Assembly: GCA_903863935.1 (NCBI GenBank)
Contig: CAIPDV010000080.1
Location: 62,001 to 126,000 of the forward strand
Direction: 5' to 3'
Length of the DNA: 64,000 nt
DNA from: an uncultured Bacteroidota bacterium
GTDB taxonomy: Bacteria > Bacteroidota > Bacteroidia > JABEUT01
The notes under the pieces were generated by a model. That model did not search any database. It saw nothing but the letters and a program-made list of their open reading frames with translations, and had not been told where the DNA came from. Of the stretch, positions 44,363-52,945 are shown in pieces. Both the position numbers and the translations under genes were made by a program. Numbering within the stretch: the first letter of the stretch is position 1; the number at the start of each line of letters is the position of its first letter.

Positions 44363-44436
44363 AGAGATTGCTTCGCGGAGCCTCGCAATGACGTATTAAC
44401 GCTATGTTCGTCTTTGCGAGGAACGAAGCAATCTCT
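44363..44436. repeat. Palindromic interspersed repeat, CGTCATTGCGAGG family, composite copy
   Basis: The left arm 44363-44393 is the GCGGAGCC subtype (as at 39781-39867); the right arm 44409-44436 is the GAGGAACGAAG subtype (as at 2904-2995). Outer parts pair, the inner parts differ, so this copy combines two variants. Confidence 0.85.
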
Positions 44437-44452
44437 GTCATATGTCCACAAA

Positions 44453-44482
44453 AAAAGTCCCGAACTTCCGTTCGGGACTTTT
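44453..44482. terminator. Bidirectional rho-independent terminator
   Basis: AAAAGTCCCGAAC at 44453-44465 pairs perfectly with GTTCGGGACTTTT at 44470-44482 around TTCC. T-runs follow on both strands. It lies between the convergent methyltransferase and Cys-rich genes. Confidence 0.88.
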
Positions 44483-44505
44483 CTATTTTAATCCAACAAA
44501 AGCTA

Positions 44506-44727
44506 TTATTTCTTATCGCTCTTGGTAGTGGTTGCAGTGCTTGAAGATGAAGGTTTGCAGGTCTTGCTGCTCTTGTCGCAGGTACCTTCTTTCTTGCAGC
44601 ATTTTTTATCGGAGCAAGATTTGGTGCAAGCTTTAGAATCTTTGCTGTCTTTTGAACCTGCTGCTTGTTGTCCAATAGCGAAACTTGTCATTCCAAGTAT
44701 GGCTGCAGCTACAAATAATTTTTTCAT
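44506..44727 (-). CDS. Small secreted cysteine-rich protein
   Basis: A 73-residue protein with a signal peptide (AAAILGMTSFAIGQ) and a mature part of about 50 residues with seven Cys (ACTKSCSDKKCCKKEGTCDK, then SSKTCKPSS) and many Lys and Ser. The Cys/Lys density suggests metal binding or disulfide knots. No family recognised. It has a good -7 box and a strong terminator, so is probably a highly expressed single gene. Confidence 0.68.
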   Translation of the reverse strand: MKKLFVAAAILGMTSFAIGQQAAGSKDSKDSKACTKSCSDKKCCKKEGTCDKSSKTCKPSSSSTATTTKSDKK

Positions 44728-44759
44728 TGTGTTTTTGTTTTTAAGGGATTAGTATAAAG

Positions 44760-44767
44760 CAAAGGTA
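44760..44767 (-). promoter_or_regulatory. -7 box of the Cys-rich gene
   Basis: Minus-strand TACCTTTG (TAnnTTTG), 32 bp before the ATG at 44727. Confidence 0.6.
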
Positions 44768-44813
44768 ATACTTATTCAGACGAATTGAATGTTAAAATAT
44801 TGTAAATATATTC

Positions 44814-45311
44814 CTATCGTTCGTGTTGGATAACCTCAACTACCATATTGTCTTTGAACTCGATTTCAAGATAATCCGGGTCAATATTAAATAGTTCCGG
44901 CCTGAATCCAAGTTTATAATTCCAGGTATTTTCATCGTTCGTGTTGCCTTCATCACCAAGCAATTGTATTACCTCTTGTTTTGTTTTTCCAAGCAACATT
45001 TTGCTCTTTATCAAATCCCCGGAAAGCTCATACCGTTCTTCTTTATCATTCATCCATTTATTTTTATCAAACGAATATTTTGGATAATAGGTTATCGAAT
45101 AGATTACCATCATACTTATTCCAAAATAAATTAAAGGGGATCCAATGACTGTTGCACCCCAGGTAAAAAGCCTTCTCCTTTTATCGTCTTTAATTCGTTT
45201 CTTAAATAACCAACGCCAGAAGAAAAAAGTAGGGATACCTATTAAAAGCAGAATAAAGTAAACCTCGAGACTAACTCCAAAAATTACAGGTATATATAGT
45301 TGTGTAACCAC
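44814..45311 (-). CDS. Membrane protein with SmpA/OmlA-like C-terminal segment
   Basis: A 165-residue protein from the GTG at 45311 (MVTQLYIPVIFGVSLEVYFI). Two hydrophobic helices (about 7-30 and 48-70) are followed by a soluble domain: KSKMLLGKTKQEVIQLLGDE then WNYKLGFRPELF. The GKTKxEVxxLLG pattern resembles SmpA/OmlA-type domains. The frame is open further upstream but enters the antisense of the B12 riboswitch, so I rejected that extension. Start uncertain; function unknown. Confidence 0.55.
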   Translation of the reverse strand: MVTQLYIPVIFGVSLEVYFILLLIGIPTFFFWRWLFKKRIKDDKRRRLFTWGATVIGSPLIYFGISMMVIYSITYYPKYSFDKNKWMNDKEERYELSGDLIKSKMLLGKTKQEVIQLLGDEGNTNDENTWNYKLGFRPELFNIDPDYLEIEFKDNMVVEVIQHER

Positions 45312-45380
45312 AATCTCAATAGGTTGAACAATTATAGAAGTAAATGTAGGACTATTTTTTCTGAGAAATAAAACTTTTAT

Positions 45381-45388
45381 TACATTTG
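45381..45388 (+). promoter_or_regulatory. -7 box of the cobalamin riboswitch transcript
   Basis: TACATTTG (TAnnTTTG) directly upstream of the riboswitch. Confidence 0.55.
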
Positions 45389-45390
45389 TC

Positions 45391-45567
45391 CCGCAATGGT
45401 TTCGTTCCTGAAGTAAAATTTGGGGCGGATTAAAAGGGAATCGGGTGAAAATCCTGAACAGTTCCCGCTGCTGTAAGCTCTTAAAAATGTTTTTGAAATC
45501 ATTTTGCCACTGTCCGCCTGAGGCGGACGGGAAGGCCTCAAAAACAGAGCGAGTCAGAAGACCTGCC
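45391..45567 (+). ncRNA. Cobalamin riboswitch
   Basis: The conserved core AAAAGGGAATCGGGTGAAAA is followed by TCCTGAACAGTTCCCGCTGC and TGTAA, and the B12-box end is GAGTCAGAAGACCTGCC (45550-45566). These are the hallmarks of adenosylcobalamin/cobalamin aptamers. It precedes a BtuB-like receptor gene, so binding of B12 probably reduces its expression. A short GC-rich palindrome (45512-45528, GTCCGCCTGAGGCGGAC) sits in the variable stem region. A 6-bp inverted repeat (TGTTAC/GTAACA) lies near the btuB start and could take part in the expression switch. Confidence 0.9.
45512..45528. repeat. GC-rich palindrome inside the riboswitch
   Basis: GTCCGCCTGAGGCGGAC, 8-bp arms around one G, in the peripheral region between the core and the B12 box. 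It is more GC-rich than its surroundings and resembles short interspersed palindromes. Confidence 0.75.
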
Positions 45568-45684
45568 ACTGCACAACTAATTAATTCAACGCTTTCGGGT
45601 AAAGAGCGAGGAGTGGAAAGACGGGAGATTTTTCTATTTCTTTTTTTGCCTGAGGTGTTACAAACAAATGTAACATTCATTATT

Positions 45685-47898
45685 ATGAAAAAGAAAACAG
45701 CAATTTTAGTAACCCTCTTTCTGTCTGCGGCAGGGTTCATCTATTCTCAGGAAACAAGAAAAATTTCAACTGACACAACCCGTCAAATTGCGGGACTACC
45801 AACGGGAACACTTACCGATTCAATTAAAACAGTAACTATTACAGCCACCCGCACCGAAAAAAATGTGATGGATGTGGGCCGGAGTGTAACTGTAATTTCC
45901 GGGGACCAACTGAATGTGCCCGGTTGCAACAATGTAGCAGAACTGCTCTCTCAACAGGAAGGCATTTATATTTCCGGAACAGGCCAAAACCCCGGTGCCA
46001 TACAAAGTCTGTTTATGCGAGGAGCTGATGCAAACCACACAGCCATAATGATAGACGGAGTTCCATTGTCTGATCCGGCCACAGACCACGGACAATTGGA
46101 TCTCTCAGAGCTTTCATTGGCCGATGTAGACAAAATTGAAATTGTACGCGGTTCGCATTCCACACTTTATGGCTCAAGTTCAATCGGTGGGGTAATTAAT
46201 ATCATGACAAAAAAGAAGTACACTCCGGGAATACATGTTTCGGCAAATGTTACAGGGGGTGAATTTGGAACTCAAACATCTACTTTAGATGAAAATGTAT
46301 TGTTGGATTACACATTCAAAAACGGTTTGTATTTAACGGGAGGATACCACCGTTTGGATGTTAAAGGGCTGAATGCAACGGTTGATACTTTTTCGCATCC
46401 GCTTTCATACCAAATGAACCCTGACAAGGATAATTACAATAAATCGGAGCCATTTGCCAAACTTGGCTTTTACAACAAAAACTGGGATATCTATGCCGAA
46501 TACAAAAACCTGATTGAAAATACAGATGCAGATGGTGGCGCATTTACGGATATAAAAAATGCGACCGATCACTTTGTAAGGGATTTCTACACCGGTGGAA
46601 TTACCTACAAACTAAATGACAATTTTCATTTGCAATATACAGGTTCGTATTCACATGATATACGTGTATACAGGCAAGGCCAGGATACAGTTGATATGTT
46701 TGGTGATGTTTCCACTGAGGATGATTTTTTTACGGGAACTTCTATGTTTCACGATTTCAAAGCAACCTATATATTCAAGACCTCTCATTTCATTGCAGGA
46801 GGAGGATATACCAAAGAATCTATGACCTTAAATACTTACAGCTATAATTCTGCTTTCGGATATTATGATGACACTCCTGATTCGGTAAAGTTTGAACAAT
46901 CAACTGCTAATTTTTATGCACAGGCCGATATTAACGGAGGAACATTTGCATCTTCCTTAAGCCCCTATAATTTATTGCTTGGGGCCAGATATACTAACAA
47001 TTCTGTTTTTGGAAGCAATGAAACCTACGATATAAACCCGTCGGTAAAAGTAGGAGCAAATTCGCTTTTATATCTCTCCTATTCTACCGGCTTTGCTACT
47101 CCTTCATTATATGAGTTGTATGCACCCAATAAATATGGCGATAATCCAGCAAACTCTTACACACTAGGTAATACACAACTTAAGCCTGAAACATCTTCAT
47201 CGTTTGAAATTGGTATTAAGCATTCCATTGCAAATAATTTGTTTTTTACCATTTCTTGGTTTAAAACCAAGGTAGAAAATCATATTGATTATGTTGGCTT
47301 GTGGAACCCTAATAAAGCTATCGATTCATTGGGATATGGCGATAATTTAGGGTACCGGTATATTAACCTGGGTGAGCAAATTACGCAAGGATTTGAGGTA
47401 AATGTATTCCTTAAACTTTCTGAAAAAGTAGGCGTTTCAGGTAACATTAGTTTGCTTTCAAGTGCACTTAAATATTCTGCAAATAACATAGACACAACAC
47501 AAACTCATAATGCCAAAGTTCAAATCTATGATGGGGGTTCTTTCCTGGGCACAGCAGGTCAAAACACAGGCCTGTTGCGCCGTCCCGGAGGATTGGGTAA
47601 TTTCAGCATTACCTGGCGACCGGTTAAAAAGCTGGCACTTACTTTAAGAGCACGTTACGTAGGTGCGAGTTATGATGCAGTTTATAATTCCACCCTCGGA
47701 GTAAATTATTACGGTGCACTTGCGTTTGTAAATGTTGGCGATTATACCTTGCTTGATGTTTCAGCTTCATATGAAATAACCAAACAGTTTTCCGTGATGG
47801 CAAGAGGAGAAAATATGCTCAATACAACTTATTATGAAATATTGGGATACTCTACCCGTGGCAGAAGTTTTTATCTCAACCTGCGTTATACCTTCTAA
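45685..47898 (+). CDS. btuB: TonB-dependent receptor, BtuB-like (vitamin B12 uptake)
   Basis: A 737-residue outer-membrane receptor. The ATG at 45685 gives a signal peptide ending GFIYSQ. The TonB box region is followed by the plug (TATRTEKNVMDVGRSVTVIS, LLSQQEGIYISGTGQ, SLFMRGADANHTAIMIDGVP, IEIVRGSHSTLYGSSSIGGV). A 22-strand barrel ends with ARGENMLNTTYYEILGYSTR and the final aromatic LRYTF. The riboswitch upstream supports cobalamin as substrate. No btuCDF genes are present here. Confidence 0.92.
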   Translation: MKKKTAILVTLFLSAAGFIYSQETRKISTDTTRQIAGLPTGTLTDSIKTVTITATRTEKNVMDVGRSVTVISGDQLNVPGCNNVAELLSQQEGIYISGTGQNPGAIQSLFMRGADANHTAIMIDGVPLSDPATDHGQLDLSELSLADVDKIEIVRGSHSTLYGSSSIGGVINIMTKKKYTPGIHVSANVTGGEFGTQTSTLDENVLLDYTFKNGLYLTGGYHRLDVKGLNATVDTFSHPLSYQMNPDKDNYNKSEPFAKLGFYNKNWDIYAEYKNLIENTDADGGAFTDIKNATDHFVRDFYTGGITYKLNDNFHLQYTGSYSHDIRVYRQGQDTVDMFGDVSTEDDFFTGTSMFHDFKATYIFKTSHFIAGGGYTKESMTLNTYSYNSAFGYYDDTPDSVKFEQSTANFYAQADINGGTFASSLSPYNLLLGARYTNNSVFGSNETYDINPSVKVGANSLLYLSYSTGFATPSLYELYAPNKYGDNPANSYTLGNTQLKPETSSSFEIGIKHSIANNLFFTISWFKTKVENHIDYVGLWNPNKAIDSLGYGDNLGYRYINLGEQITQGFEVNVFLKLSEKVGVSGNISLLSSALKYSANNIDTTQTHNAKVQIYDGGSFLGTAGQNTGLLRRPGGLGNFSITWRPVKKLALTLRARYVGASYDAVYNSTLGVNYYGALAFVNVGDYTLLDVSASYEITKQFSVMARGENMLNTTYYEILGYSTRGRSFYLNLRYTF

Positions 47899-47901
47899 CG
47901 C

Positions 47902-48348
47902 TTAGTAAAGGAAATGGTGTCCGGTATGGAGATTGTCGTGATGAATTTTTATTGGCTTGAAATAAACAATCACCGATGAACAAAGTATGGACACCAGAAT
48001 TCCATAGGATGCCGTACTTGTAAATGGAATGCTGTGCAAATGCAAGGGTGAAAAGAACTTTACTGTTTCGGCAGGATAAGGAACAAAAAAGAGGCAAAGC
48101 AAACCGGTAACTACCGCTGCAATAAAACTCATTTCAATTCCCAGCCAAAAAGTAGGCAGGAAGTTTACCTGGTAGTTGGGATTTGCTGTTTTCAGTTTCT
48201 TGAAATGCATTCGCATTCCTATATAAAGTCCAAATAACGGTACAAAGTGAATTTGGTAATTCTCAATTGGTGTAAATACCCTGAACCAGCGCATCAAAAA
48301 AACTGCTAACCCAATCAATATTGCAATAAGAATTGTATCTTTTTTCAT
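47902..48348 (-). CDS. Hypothetical four-helix membrane protein
   Basis: A 148-residue inner-membrane protein with four hydrophobic helices (TILIAILIGLAVFLMRWF, IHFVPLFGLYIGMRM, GIEMSFIAAVVTGLLCLFFV and ASYGILVSILCSSVIVYF) and a His-rich end (IHHDNLHTGHHFLY). It is convergent with btuB, 3 bp apart. Not recognised. The His-rich tail and B12 context could suggest cobalt handling, but this is a guess. Confidence 0.5.
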   Translation of the reverse strand: MKKDTILIAILIGLAVFLMRWFRVFTPIENYQIHFVPLFGLYIGMRMHFKKLKTANPNYQVNFLPTFWLGIEMSFIAAVVTGLLCLFFVPYPAETVKFFSPLHLHSIPFTSTASYGILVSILCSSVIVYFKPIKIHHDNLHTGHHFLY

Positions 48349-48476
48349 ATAGTGAGGGTTTAAAAATTATCACTCTTCTTGTATAGAAACGCAATATAAC
48401 AAAATTTATTATATCTAAATATTAATTTAAGTTTACCAATTCACAATTCAGGGTGAATTATTGACAATTCAAAAGC

Positions 48477-48484
48477 TACCTTTG
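48477..48484 (+). promoter_or_regulatory. -7 box of the ABC-F gene
   Basis: TACCTTTG (TAnnTTTG) ends 8 bp before the ATG at 48493, implying a leaderless mRNA. A TTGAC lies 13 bp upstream. Confidence 0.55.
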
Positions 48485-48492
48485 CAACCTTT

Positions 48493-50385
48493 ATGAACCT
48501 ATTATCAGTCGAAAACCTATATAAAGCTTATGGCGATAAGCAACTTTTCTCGGGCATTAGCTTTGGAATAGAACAAGGTCAGCGTGTGGCACTTGTAGCC
48601 AGAAACGGGGCTGGAAAGTCAACCCTTTTAAAGATCCTGGCAGGGGGCGATATAGCCGATAGCGGCAATGTTACCTTCCGGAATGGAATTCCTGTATCTT
48701 TTTTGGAACAGGAACCTGAATTTAACCCCAATGACACTGTTTATCATGCACTTTTCCATTCGGAAAACGATATGCAAAAGGCCATTAGTGCATATGAAAT
48801 AGCCCTTGAAAAGCAGGAAGAAGACCCTACCGAAGAACATCAGAAACAATTGGGTTTGGCTATAGAAATGGTTGAGGCACAGGACGCCTGGAACTATGAA
48901 AACAAAGTAAAACAGATACTTTCCTCCCTCAATATTCACCATTTGGAGCAAAAAGTAAGCTCGTTATCGGGAGGAGAGCGTAAAAGGCTCGCTTTAGCCC
49001 GTGTTCTTATTGAAGAACCCCAACTTTTAATAATGGACGAACCTACCAACCACCTTGATCTTGATATGATTGAGTGGCTGGAAAACTATTTCATACGGAA
49101 TGATGTTTCGTTATTGCTTGTAACGCACGACAGGTACTTTTTAGATAATGTCTGCACAGATATTCTGGAGCTTGAAAACGAACAATTATACCGCTACAGG
49201 GGTAATTATGAATACTTTATAGAGAAAAAAGCCGAACGGGAATTCAACGAAGGCAAAGAATATGAAAGGGCTAAAAACCTTTTCAGGAGGGAACTCGAAT
49301 GGGTGCGGAAAATGCCCAAAGCCAGAACTACCAAATCAAAGGCACGGGTAGACCAGTTTGATAAATTGAATGAATCACTTGCAGGCAGAAAGAAAGAGCA
49401 GGAACTGAAGCTGCAGGTGAAGATGAGCCGTATTGGTGGCAAAATTCTGGAACTGAAAAAAATAAGAAAAAGTTACGGAAGCAAAGTCATATTGGATGGT
49501 TTTGACTATACATTTAAAAAAGGAGAACGCATCGGCATAGCCGGAAAAAATGGTGCAGGAAAAACAACATTCCTAAATTTGATTACAGGCCTTGAACAGC
49601 CTGATTCGGGAAAAATAGCGGTTGGCGAAACCATAATCTTCGGTTACTATTCCCAAAAAGGCATCGTTCTGAAAGATGATAAACGGGTAATTGAAGTAAT
49701 AAAAGATGTGGGTGATTATATCCCGATGGGCGATGGAACAAAACTGTTGCCATCTCAACTGTTGACCATGTTTCAGTTTCCTCCCGAAATGCAATACAAC
49801 TATGTATCCAAACTTAGCGGTGGGGAACGAAAGCGTTTGTATTTGCTTACCGTTTTGATGAAGAACCCGAACTTCTTAATCCTGGATGAACCAACCAACG
49901 ACCTTGATCTTATTACTTTAAGTACGCTCGAACAGTTTTTACTCGATTTTCAAGGTTGCCTCATAATGGTTTCTCACGATCGTTATTTTATGGATAAGCT
50001 GGCTGACCAATTATTTATTCTGGAAGGAGATGGTGTTGTAAAAATGTTCAATGGCTCGTATACCGAGTATCGTGAATTGGAGAAAGAGAATAAGAAAAAT
50101 GAAGGGAAAGCTGAAACAAAATCTGAACCGGAAAAAGCTGCCATCTTTAAGCCACCCGCTATTGGCCTAAGAAAAATGACCAACAAGGAAAAATTTGAAT
50201 TCCAGGGATTGGAGAAAGAAATAGCAGCTCTTGAAAAACAAAAAGCTGACCTCACAGCAAAAATGGTTAGCGGAATTACTGACCACAAAGAACTTTCGGA
50301 CATAGCAATAAAACTGGGTGAGATAACCCAACTGATTGATGAAAAACAATTGCGCTGGTTGGAATTAAGTGAAATGGAGTTGTAA
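48493..50385 (+). CDS. ABC-F family ATPase (Uup-like)
   Basis: A 630-residue soluble protein with two ATP-binding domains. Walker A: ARNGAGKSTLLKIL and AGKNGAGKTTFLNLI. Signatures: LSGGERKRLALARVL and LSGGERKRLYLLTVL. Walker B: LLIMDEPTNHLDL and FLILDEPTNDLDL. The inter-domain linker is basic and helical (VRKMPKARTTKSKARVDQF), and the C-terminal 80 residues form a coiled coil as in Uup. No membrane domain is present. ABC-F proteins act on the ribosome; Uup is linked to stalled or structured DNA/translation. It is probably housekeeping, but a resistance-type ABC-F is not excluded. Confidence 0.9.
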   Translation: MNLLSVENLYKAYGDKQLFSGISFGIEQGQRVALVARNGAGKSTLLKILAGGDIADSGNVTFRNGIPVSFLEQEPEFNPNDTVYHALFHSENDMQKAISAYEIALEKQEEDPTEEHQKQLGLAIEMVEAQDAWNYENKVKQILSSLNIHHLEQKVSSLSGGERKRLALARVLIEEPQLLIMDEPTNHLDLDMIEWLENYFIRNDVSLLLVTHDRYFLDNVCTDILELENEQLYRYRGNYEYFIEKKAEREFNEGKEYERAKNLFRRELEWVRKMPKARTTKSKARVDQFDKLNESLAGRKKEQELKLQVKMSRIGGKILELKKIRKSYGSKVILDGFDYTFKKGERIGIAGKNGAGKTTFLNLITGLEQPDSGKIAVGETIIFGYYSQKGIVLKDDKRVIEVIKDVGDYIPMGDGTKLLPSQLLTMFQFPPEMQYNYVSKLSGGERKRLYLLTVLMKNPNFLILDEPTNDLDLITLSTLEQFLLDFQGCLIMVSHDRYFMDKLADQLFILEGDGVVKMFNGSYTEYRELEKENKKNEGKAETKSEPEKAAIFKPPAIGLRKMTNKEKFEFQGLEKEIAALEKQKADLTAKMVSGITDHKELSDIAIKLGEITQLIDEKQLRWLELSEMEL

Positions 50386-50404
50386 TAAATTTTAGGCAAA
50401 ATTG

Positions 50405-50608
50405 ATGGAGATATCAAATTTAAATATGCATCAATCTGTCCTGAAAAAATGCCCTGAATGTAGTAATGAATTTAATTGTTCTCCGGTAGATTGCTGGTGT
50501 TCAAAACTCCCATTAGCCATTCCGGTTGATATGAGTAAGGAATGTCTTTGCCCGGAATGCCTTGAGAAAGCTATCAACCTCAAAGTAGCAGAAAAACAGG
50601 CAAATTGA
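50405..50608 (+). CDS. Cysteine-rich CWC family protein
   Basis: A 67-residue protein with the CWC pattern CPECSNEFNCSPVDCWCSKLP and a second CxxC (CLCPECLEKA), together a probable zinc-binding domain. The start is the ATG at 50405 (a TTG lies directly before it); an internal Met (MHQSVLKKCPEC) is possible. It starts 19 bp after the ABC-F gene and is probably co-transcribed. Function unknown. Confidence 0.78.
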   Translation: MEISNLNMHQSVLKKCPECSNEFNCSPVDCWCSKLPLAIPVDMSKECLCPECLEKAINLKVAEKQAN

Positions 50609-50724
50609 TTGTCTCTTTTTGCGAATGTAATAACCGAAACTGCGCACTCAAATAGATTTTTTTATCTTCGCCAATATATACAGGCTGGGATTTGCAAATT
50701 ATTCCCTCAAAAGAATGTGCTGTG

Positions 50725-51612
50725 ATGAATAATGTGAGTAAAATAGTTTCAATATCGCGCGATAAACAAAAGCCGGGTTCCAATCTACTTATTATTGTTT
50801 TACTATCCGTAGTTGTTATAGCAGGTATAGGGTGGTTATTATACTACTTTCTGCCAGACCACATGGTAAACTATTTTAAAACCACCGGCTGGAAATACTT
50901 CACCATAGGTGCTTTTGCCGAACTGGCAAATGGTACTATCGGGATGGCTTATGGTATTACAACTGCCACTGCGTTACTATCCATGGGAGTTACACCCGTT
51001 TCCACCAGCAGCGTTGTTCATATTTCTGAAATTTTTACCGGTGCAGTTAACGGAATCATGCATTTTCGGTTTAAGAACGTAAATAAAGTAATGTTTAAAA
51101 AACTTTTATATCCCGCCATTGGCGGAGCTGTTGTAGGCTCCATTTTGCTTTTCATGTTAAGCAAAGCCACTCAGATTGTAAAAACAGTTGTTTCGGTTTA
51201 TATCCTTATTCTTGGTATTGTGATCTTGTATAATGCCCTGCGGAATAAATTACCCAAAAGGAAAATCAAGATCATTGGTATCGTAGGATTTTTAACTGCG
51301 ATGTTTGATGCAATTGGTTGCGGAGGTTTTGGCACAACCGCCTCTACTACTTTAATTGCAGGTGGAAGAAATGTATTACGCACCCTTGGAGCAGTAAGTG
51401 CGGCGAAATTTTTTGTAGCTGCCGCCAGTTCAGTTACACTGGTTATTCTTGCCCACAATGTAGACGGAACACTATTGCTTATGCTGGTAACCGGCGGATT
51501 AGTTGTATCTCCTATTGGTCCATACCTGGCTAAACACCTACCTAAAAAGGCTCTTATGATTACCCTTGCCATTGCCGTAATAATTGTTAGCCTTAAACAA
51601 TTATTTTTCTAA
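50725..51612 (+). CDS. TauE/SafE family permease
   Basis: A 295-residue inner-membrane protein with about eight helices in two halves. The repeated signature appears as GTIGMAYGITTATALLSMG and GCGGFGTTASTTLIAGG. The TauE/SafE family exports or imports organic sulfonates, sulfite or sulfate. The ATG at 50725 gives a short N-terminal tail (MNNVSKIVSISRDKQKPGSN) before the first helix. No sulfur genes are nearby, so substrate is unknown. Confidence 0.82.
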   Translation: MNNVSKIVSISRDKQKPGSNLLIIVLLSVVVIAGIGWLLYYFLPDHMVNYFKTTGWKYFTIGAFAELANGTIGMAYGITTATALLSMGVTPVSTSSVVHISEIFTGAVNGIMHFRFKNVNKVMFKKLLYPAIGGAVVGSILLFMLSKATQIVKTVVSVYILILGIVILYNALRNKLPKRKIKIIGIVGFLTAMFDAIGCGGFGTTASTTLIAGGRNVLRTLGAVSAAKFFVAAASSVTLVILAHNVDGTLLLMLVTGGLVVSPIGPYLAKHLPKKALMITLAIAVIIVSLKQLFF

Positions 51613-51654
51613 GAGTAAACTTTATAACTTTACCAACTCAATTAACTAAAACGG

Positions 51655-52620
51655 ATGATAGTTGTAACAGGTGCAGCAGGATTTATTGGCAGTTGCTTAG
51701 TCAGGAAACTAAATGACGAACGGTTTTTTGACGTGGTGGTGGTTGACGATTTTTCCAATAAAGATAAAGCCCCTAACCTTGAAGGCAAAAGGTTTTCGGC
51801 CAAAGTACACCGCGATGAATTTGCCAACTGGTTGAAACAAAATCACCGTTTTGTTCAGTTTGTTTTTCATATTGGGGCACGTACAGATACAACAGAAATG
51901 AGTACCGAAGTATTTGACAGACTCAACCTCAACTATACTAAATCTGTTTGGAAATTATGCGTGGAATATGGCTTGCCTCTAGTTTATGCATCCTCTGCTG
52001 CTACATACGGAGCAGGTGAATTGGGTTATGATGATGATGAAAAAATCATTCCAAATTTAAAACCACTCAATCCTTACGGTGTTTCTAAAAATGAATTTGA
52101 TAAATGGGCGTTGAAAGAAAAAAAATCTCCTTATTTCTATGCGGGGTTAAAGTTTTTCAATGTTTACGGGCCAAATGAATACCACAAGGGAAGAATGGCA
52201 TCTGTAATATTTCATGCTTATAACCAAATTCAGAAAAATGGCGAGATGAAACTTTTCCGCTCCCATCGCCCCGATTACAAGGACGGAGAACAAAAACGTG
52301 ATTTTGTATATGTGAAAGATGTGGTGAATGTATGTTACTTTTTAATGCATCATAGGCGCGATTCAGGCATTTATAACTTAGGTTCCGGCAGGGCACGTAC
52401 TTTCTTAGACCTTGCAAAAAATATTTTCTACGCACTCGATAAAAAGCCTGAAATAAAATTTATTGATACTCCAATTGATATTCGCGATACCTACCAATAT
52501 TTCACCGAAGCAAGTATGGAAAAACTAAAAAGTATTGGTTACGATATCCCATTCCATGGCCTTGAACAAGGTGTGAGTGATTATGTGAAGAATTATTTGG
52601 TGCCGAATAAGTATTACTAA
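51655..52620 (+). CDS. hldD: ADP-L-glycero-D-manno-heptose 6-epimerase
   Basis: An SDR-type epimerase in LPS inner-core heptose synthesis. The 321-residue protein has MIVVTGAAGFIGSCLVRKLN (NAD(P)-binding), the catalytic Tyr/Lys in NPYGVSKNEFD, HIGARTDTTEMS and FFNVYGPNEYHKGRMAS. These extra motifs, notably GARTDTTE and NEYHKG, distinguish HldD from other epimerases. The preceding DNA has AACTTTA-like repeat units. No other hld or LPS genes are beside it. Confidence 0.9.
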   Translation: MIVVTGAAGFIGSCLVRKLNDERFFDVVVVDDFSNKDKAPNLEGKRFSAKVHRDEFANWLKQNHRFVQFVFHIGARTDTTEMSTEVFDRLNLNYTKSVWKLCVEYGLPLVYASSAATYGAGELGYDDDEKIIPNLKPLNPYGVSKNEFDKWALKEKKSPYFYAGLKFFNVYGPNEYHKGRMASVIFHAYNQIQKNGEMKLFRSHRPDYKDGEQKRDFVYVKDVVNVCYFLMHHRRDSGIYNLGSGRARTFLDLAKNIFYALDKKPEIKFIDTPIDIRDTYQYFTEASMEKLKSIGYDIPFHGLEQGVSDYVKNYLVPNKYY

Positions 52621-52633
52621 TTCTTCTGAAACC

Positions 52634-52912
52634 ATGCTAAAAAAAATTAAAGCAAATACTATTGATTGGGTATCTGCTTATATCTTTTTCCAGTTTGGGT
52701 TAAGTAATTATAGGTCAAGAAACTTCCCTGGTTCCCTTTTAAATAATAGTAAAGCAATCAGGTTAAAACCTGATTTTACTTTTGCGTATTTTAACAGAGG
52801 ATTAGCAAAATTCGATATTAGTGATTTCCAAGGTGCAATTGAAGACTATCTAAAAGCTGTAGAATTAAAACCAAATTTTGAAGAAGCAATCAATGCGCTT
52901 AAATCTTTATGA
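52634..52912 (+). CDS. Small TPR protein
   Basis: A 92-residue protein with one and a half to two tetratricopeptide repeats: FQFGLSNYRSRNFPGSLLNN and AYFNRGLAKFDISDFQGAIE with DYLKAVELKPNFEEAINALK. It starts 13 bp after hldD. TPRs mediate protein contacts; the partner is unknown. Confidence 0.72.
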   Translation: MLKKIKANTIDWVSAYIFFQFGLSNYRSRNFPGSLLNNSKAIRLKPDFTFAYFNRGLAKFDISDFQGAIEDYLKAVELKPNFEEAINALKSL

Positions 52913-52945
52913 ACTTTCTCCTTTGCAACTTTATGAACTCCTTTG
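52913..52945. repeat. AACTTTATGAACT-type degenerate units
   Basis: Units like GAACTTTCTCCTTTGCAACT and TTTATGAACTCC lie between the TPR gene and the end of the convergent helicase gene, similar to the units upstream of rnhA. The right part overlaps the helicase stop region. Confidence 0.45.

Noticed and set aside
44241-44675. 144-residue minus-strand open frame
   Set aside because: It reads through a palindromic repeat, a terminator and the antisense of the methyltransferase end, and conflicts with the well-supported Cys-rich gene.
45445-45684. N-terminal extension of the BtuB-like receptor
   Set aside because: It lies in the riboswitch; the ATG at 45685 is followed by a proper signal peptide.
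45312-45740. Upstream extension of the 165-residue membrane protein
   Set aside because: It would run antisense through the cobalamin riboswitch and the start of btuB and encodes low-complexity sequence without homology-like motifs.
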